A DNA stretch of 64,000 bases, taken from assembly GCF_021044935.1 (NCBI RefSeq), contig NZ_JAJNMP010000001.1, positions 310,001 through 374,000 on the forward strand. Direction: 5' to 3'. The DNA is from Agromyces cavernae. GTDB lineage: Bacteria > Actinomycetota > Actinomycetes > Actinomycetales > Microbacteriaceae. This document shows positions 62,076 to 64,000 of the stretch, one piece after another. Every line of letters starts with the position of its first letter. Position 1 is the stretch's first letter. The notes below the pieces were generated by a model that saw only the letters and a program-made list of their open reading frames with translations, ran no database searches and was not told where the DNA came from. A program made the translations under genes and the position numbers.

Positions 62076-62790
62076 GTCCGACGGGAGTCTCTCGGTGGTC
62101 ACCGTGGTCTTCGAGGCGGAGGTGCCGCTGCTCGAGCTTCAGGCGAGATCGATCGCGCGGCACGTGGCAGACGGCGTGTTCGACGAGTACCTCGTCATCG
62201 ACGACACCCGCACCGGGTTGTCACCGCGAGCCCGACGACGTATTCATGCCGCACTCGGAATACACGGCAGCCGCCTGGCTGTCACCTCGCGTCACGGGTT
62301 CGGCACTGCGGAGTCCGTGTCGGGAGGGCGCTCGCTGCAGAGGCTGACGCCGATGGCCGCGAGGCAGGTCGCTGCGGACCACTATGTCGTGCTCGCCGCG
62401 ATGGACCACTTCATCGAGTCGACCACGCGCGCGGACATCGACTCGGTCATCGGGACCCCGCACGGCGGGGTCGCGACGGGTGCGACGCCCGACGAACTCG
62501 TGTCGGGCCGTTCCCTCGTCAGTCCGACGGTCTGGGCCGACCGCTCGGACCCCGATGACGTCCGCTCCGTGCTCGAGCAGGCGGCCTTCTCCGACACCAC
62601 GACCCTCGCCGTGGATCGTCGCGCGCTCGTGCGCCTGCGTCCCGAGAGCGTGCGGGAGCTCGCCGCCTTCTGGGCCGGTCATGGGCTGTTCCGTTCGAGC
62701 ACCGAGGCGAGGCGCTTCATCCGGCGATTCCGGGCCGCGTACCTGCGGTCGATGGTCGCGAGGGGAATCCGCGAACGGATGTCCCGCTGA
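62062..62790 (+). CDS. Hypothetical protein in the exopolysaccharide cluster (possible glycosyltransferase)
   Basis: A 242-residue protein not clearly assigned. The first part, SVVTVVFEAEVPLLELQARS and DEYLVIDDTRTG, looks like the start of a GT-A fold. A later DHYVVLAAMDHFIES might hold an acidic site. GTG starts at 62062 or 62068; AGGA precedes. It overlaps the end of the GT4 gene by 14 nt and is the last gene of the operon. Confidence 0.6.
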   Translation: MRVSESDGSLSVVTVVFEAEVPLLELQARSIARHVADGVFDEYLVIDDTRTGLSPRARRRIHAALGIHGSRLAVTSRHGFGTAESVSGGRSLQRLTPMAARQVAADHYVVLAAMDHFIESTTRADIDSVIGTPHGGVATGATPDELVSGRSLVSPTVWADRSDPDDVRSVLEQAAFSDTTTLAVDRRALVRLRPESVRELAAFWAGHGLFRSSTEARRFIRRFRAAYLRSMVARGIRERMSR

Positions 62791-62796
62791 CCCGGC

Positions 62797-64000
62797 TCAC
62801 CGACCCAAGCGCCCGCGTTCGCGGCGCAGCATGCGGAGCATCGCCCGGAGCTCGCCGAGATCGCGACGGACGACCGGGAGGATCGCGGCGATGCCATAGG
62901 CCGCGACCGTTGCGAGCGCCGCCACGGCAACTCGGGCCCAGGCCGCCAACGGCTCGGTGAGGGTCACCGCGCCGTAGGCGAACGCGGCGCCCCACCCGGC
63001 GAGGAGAGACATGCGCACGATGCCCCAGGCGAGCGTGCGGGTCGGCACGCCTTCGATGACTCGCGAGATCCATGCCAGTGAGATGGGCCACGACACGGTC
63101 GGCGCGACCGCATACCCGATCGCGACACCGATCAGCCCCCACTGCGACCCGATGAGGATGCACACGACCTTGATCGCCACGCTCACCAGGTTGTACCTGA
63201 ACAGCGGGCCGGTGATGCCCTTCGAGACGTACACCCAGTAGCTCGCGGAGTTCAGCGTCTGGAACACGGCGGCGACGGCGAGCAGGCTCAGCACCGGGGC
63301 CGCTTCAGCCCAGCCCGGACCGAGCAGCAGGTCGGTCAGCGGAACGCCCGCGCCGATGACGAAGGCGAGCACCACGACGATGGTGTACCCGAGGCCGACC
63401 TGCCCGACACGCACGAACTCCCAGTACCTCGCACCCTCCGCCTGGAGGCGCGAGAGGATCGGCACCGCGACGTTGGTGATGGGCGCCCGCAACTGGTTCG
63501 CGGTGTTCATCACGACGTGGAACGCGCGGTTGTAGATGCCGAGCTGCGCCGCGCCGAACCGCACGCCGATGACGACGGAGTCGACGTTGCCTCCGACGTA
63601 GGTCACCATCTGCGTCGCCACCATGTTCCAGCCGAAGCGCATGAAGCCGCCGACGGGAACACCTCGGTTCGGCAGTCCCGGGAGCCAGCCGCCGAAGACG
63701 ACCACGAGCGCGAGCGTTGCGACCGAGACGCCGAGCAGCTGCGCGACGAGGGCCCAGGGGCCGGTGCCCGCCAGCCCCATGGCGATGCCGACCCCCAGCC
63801 CGACCGCCGCAGCGGCGACGTCGGTGATCGCCAGCGACCTGAACTGCAGCGCCCGGTTGAGGCTCGCCCGGTACTGCGTCGTGAGCCCGTTCAGCAGGAA
63901 CGCGACGGAGGCGAGCTGTGCGAGCGGGGCGAGTTCCTCGCGACCGTAGAGCGCCGCGATCCCCCATGACGAGAGGAACACCGCGACCGCCAGCGTCGCG
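62797..64000 (-). CDS. Polysaccharide flippase, Wzx/MOP family (N-terminus outside window)
   Basis: At least 400 residues with about 11 membrane helices; the frame stays open to base 64000, so the start lies beyond it. Blocks RASLNRALQFRSLAITDVAA, LGIYNRAFHVVMN and NVAVPILSRLQAEG match Wzx-type flippases that turn lipid-linked repeat units across the membrane. It faces the exopolysaccharide operon, 6 nt from its last stop, without a clear terminator between. Confidence 0.9.
   Translation of the reverse strand, partial: ATLAVAVFLSSWGIAALYGREELAPLAQLASVAFLLNGLTTQYRASLNRALQFRSLAITDVAAAAVGLGVGIAMGLAGTGPWALVAQLLGVSVATLALVVVFGGWLPGLPNRGVPVGGFMRFGWNMVATQMVTYVGGNVDSVVIGVRFGAAQLGIYNRAFHVVMNTANQLRAPITNVAVPILSRLQAEGARYWEFVRVGQVGLGYTIVVVLAFVIGAGVPLTDLLLGPGWAEAAPVLSLLAVAAVFQTLNSASYWVYVSKGITGPLFRYNLVSVAIKVVCILIGSQWGLIGVAIGYAVAPTVSWPISLAWISRVIEGVPTRTLAWGIVRMSLLAGWGAAFAYGAVTLTEPLAAWARVAVAALATVAAYGIAAILPVVRRDLGELRAMLRMLRRERGRLGR

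Overview
The window looks like chromosomal DNA of a high-GC actinobacterium of the family Microbacteriaceae, probably Agromyces or a close relative. I infer this from the strongly G/C third codon positions, the rpmB-rpmG-rpsN cluster followed by an HU gene, the tRNA-Gly(CCC)-dcd neighbourhood, the many GTG/TTG starts and the frequent leaderless promoters (TANNNT about 6-7 nt before the start codon). I see no phage, transposase, CRISPR array or rRNA. Family-level names come from motif recognition; no database search was run.

Layout. 0-2.4 kb: the 3' end of a sugar isomerase gene, a strong shared terminator, a ROK repressor and a 3' remnant of glutamate decarboxylase. 2.6-4.0 kb: zinc-independent ribosomal proteins L28, L33 and S14, then HU. 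4.0-6.3 kb: a CopD-CtaG copper/cytochrome-oxidase assembly protein flanked by two kinds of palindromic intergenic repeat. 6.3-15.4 kb: an anchored protein, a PIF1/RecD-like helicase, a beta-lactamase-fold lipoprotein with lost catalytic residues, an MFS exporter overlapping a DUF2252 gene, a YdeI-like protein and a membrane protein.

15.5-27.7 kb is the most coherent regulatory region. A copper operon (copZ, a secreted His-rich protein, copA), an MFS exporter, a CsoR-family repressor gene and a CoA-disulfide-reductase/rhodanese fusion each carry ATACCC-type palindromes in their promoters. The repressor keeps both cysteines of the family but has Ala where copper-sensing CsoR has His, so it resembles the persulfide sensor CstR. 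Set between these is a diaminopropionate ammonia-lyase/M20 amidohydrolase operon with a divergent LysR regulator.

27.7-34.9 kb: small stress and housekeeping genes, including a PPOX-type protein, a DivIVA-like protein, flavohemoglobin with truncated hemoglobin, GNAT, DUF1801, and a TetR/alpha-beta-hydrolase pair around a palindromic operator. 35-51.4 kb: sugar catabolism. A secreted PIG-L deacetylase lies downstream of a PfkB kinase-ABC importer-nagB operon; a DeoR regulator is divergent from it, followed by a GH4 glycosidase, iolB-iolD-iolE-iolG and a transaldolase-like gene. 51.5-55.6 kb: two separate ArsR-SRPBCC gene pairs, two further SRPBCC proteins, an AraC regulator and an NTF2-like protein. 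55.6-56.5 kb: tRNA-Gly and dcd. 56.6-64 kb: an exopolysaccharide operon (initiating sugar transferase, glycosyltransferases, a cytidylyltransferase, a CDP-alcohol transferase) behind a promoter with nested inverted repeats, ending with a convergent flippase gene cut by the window edge.
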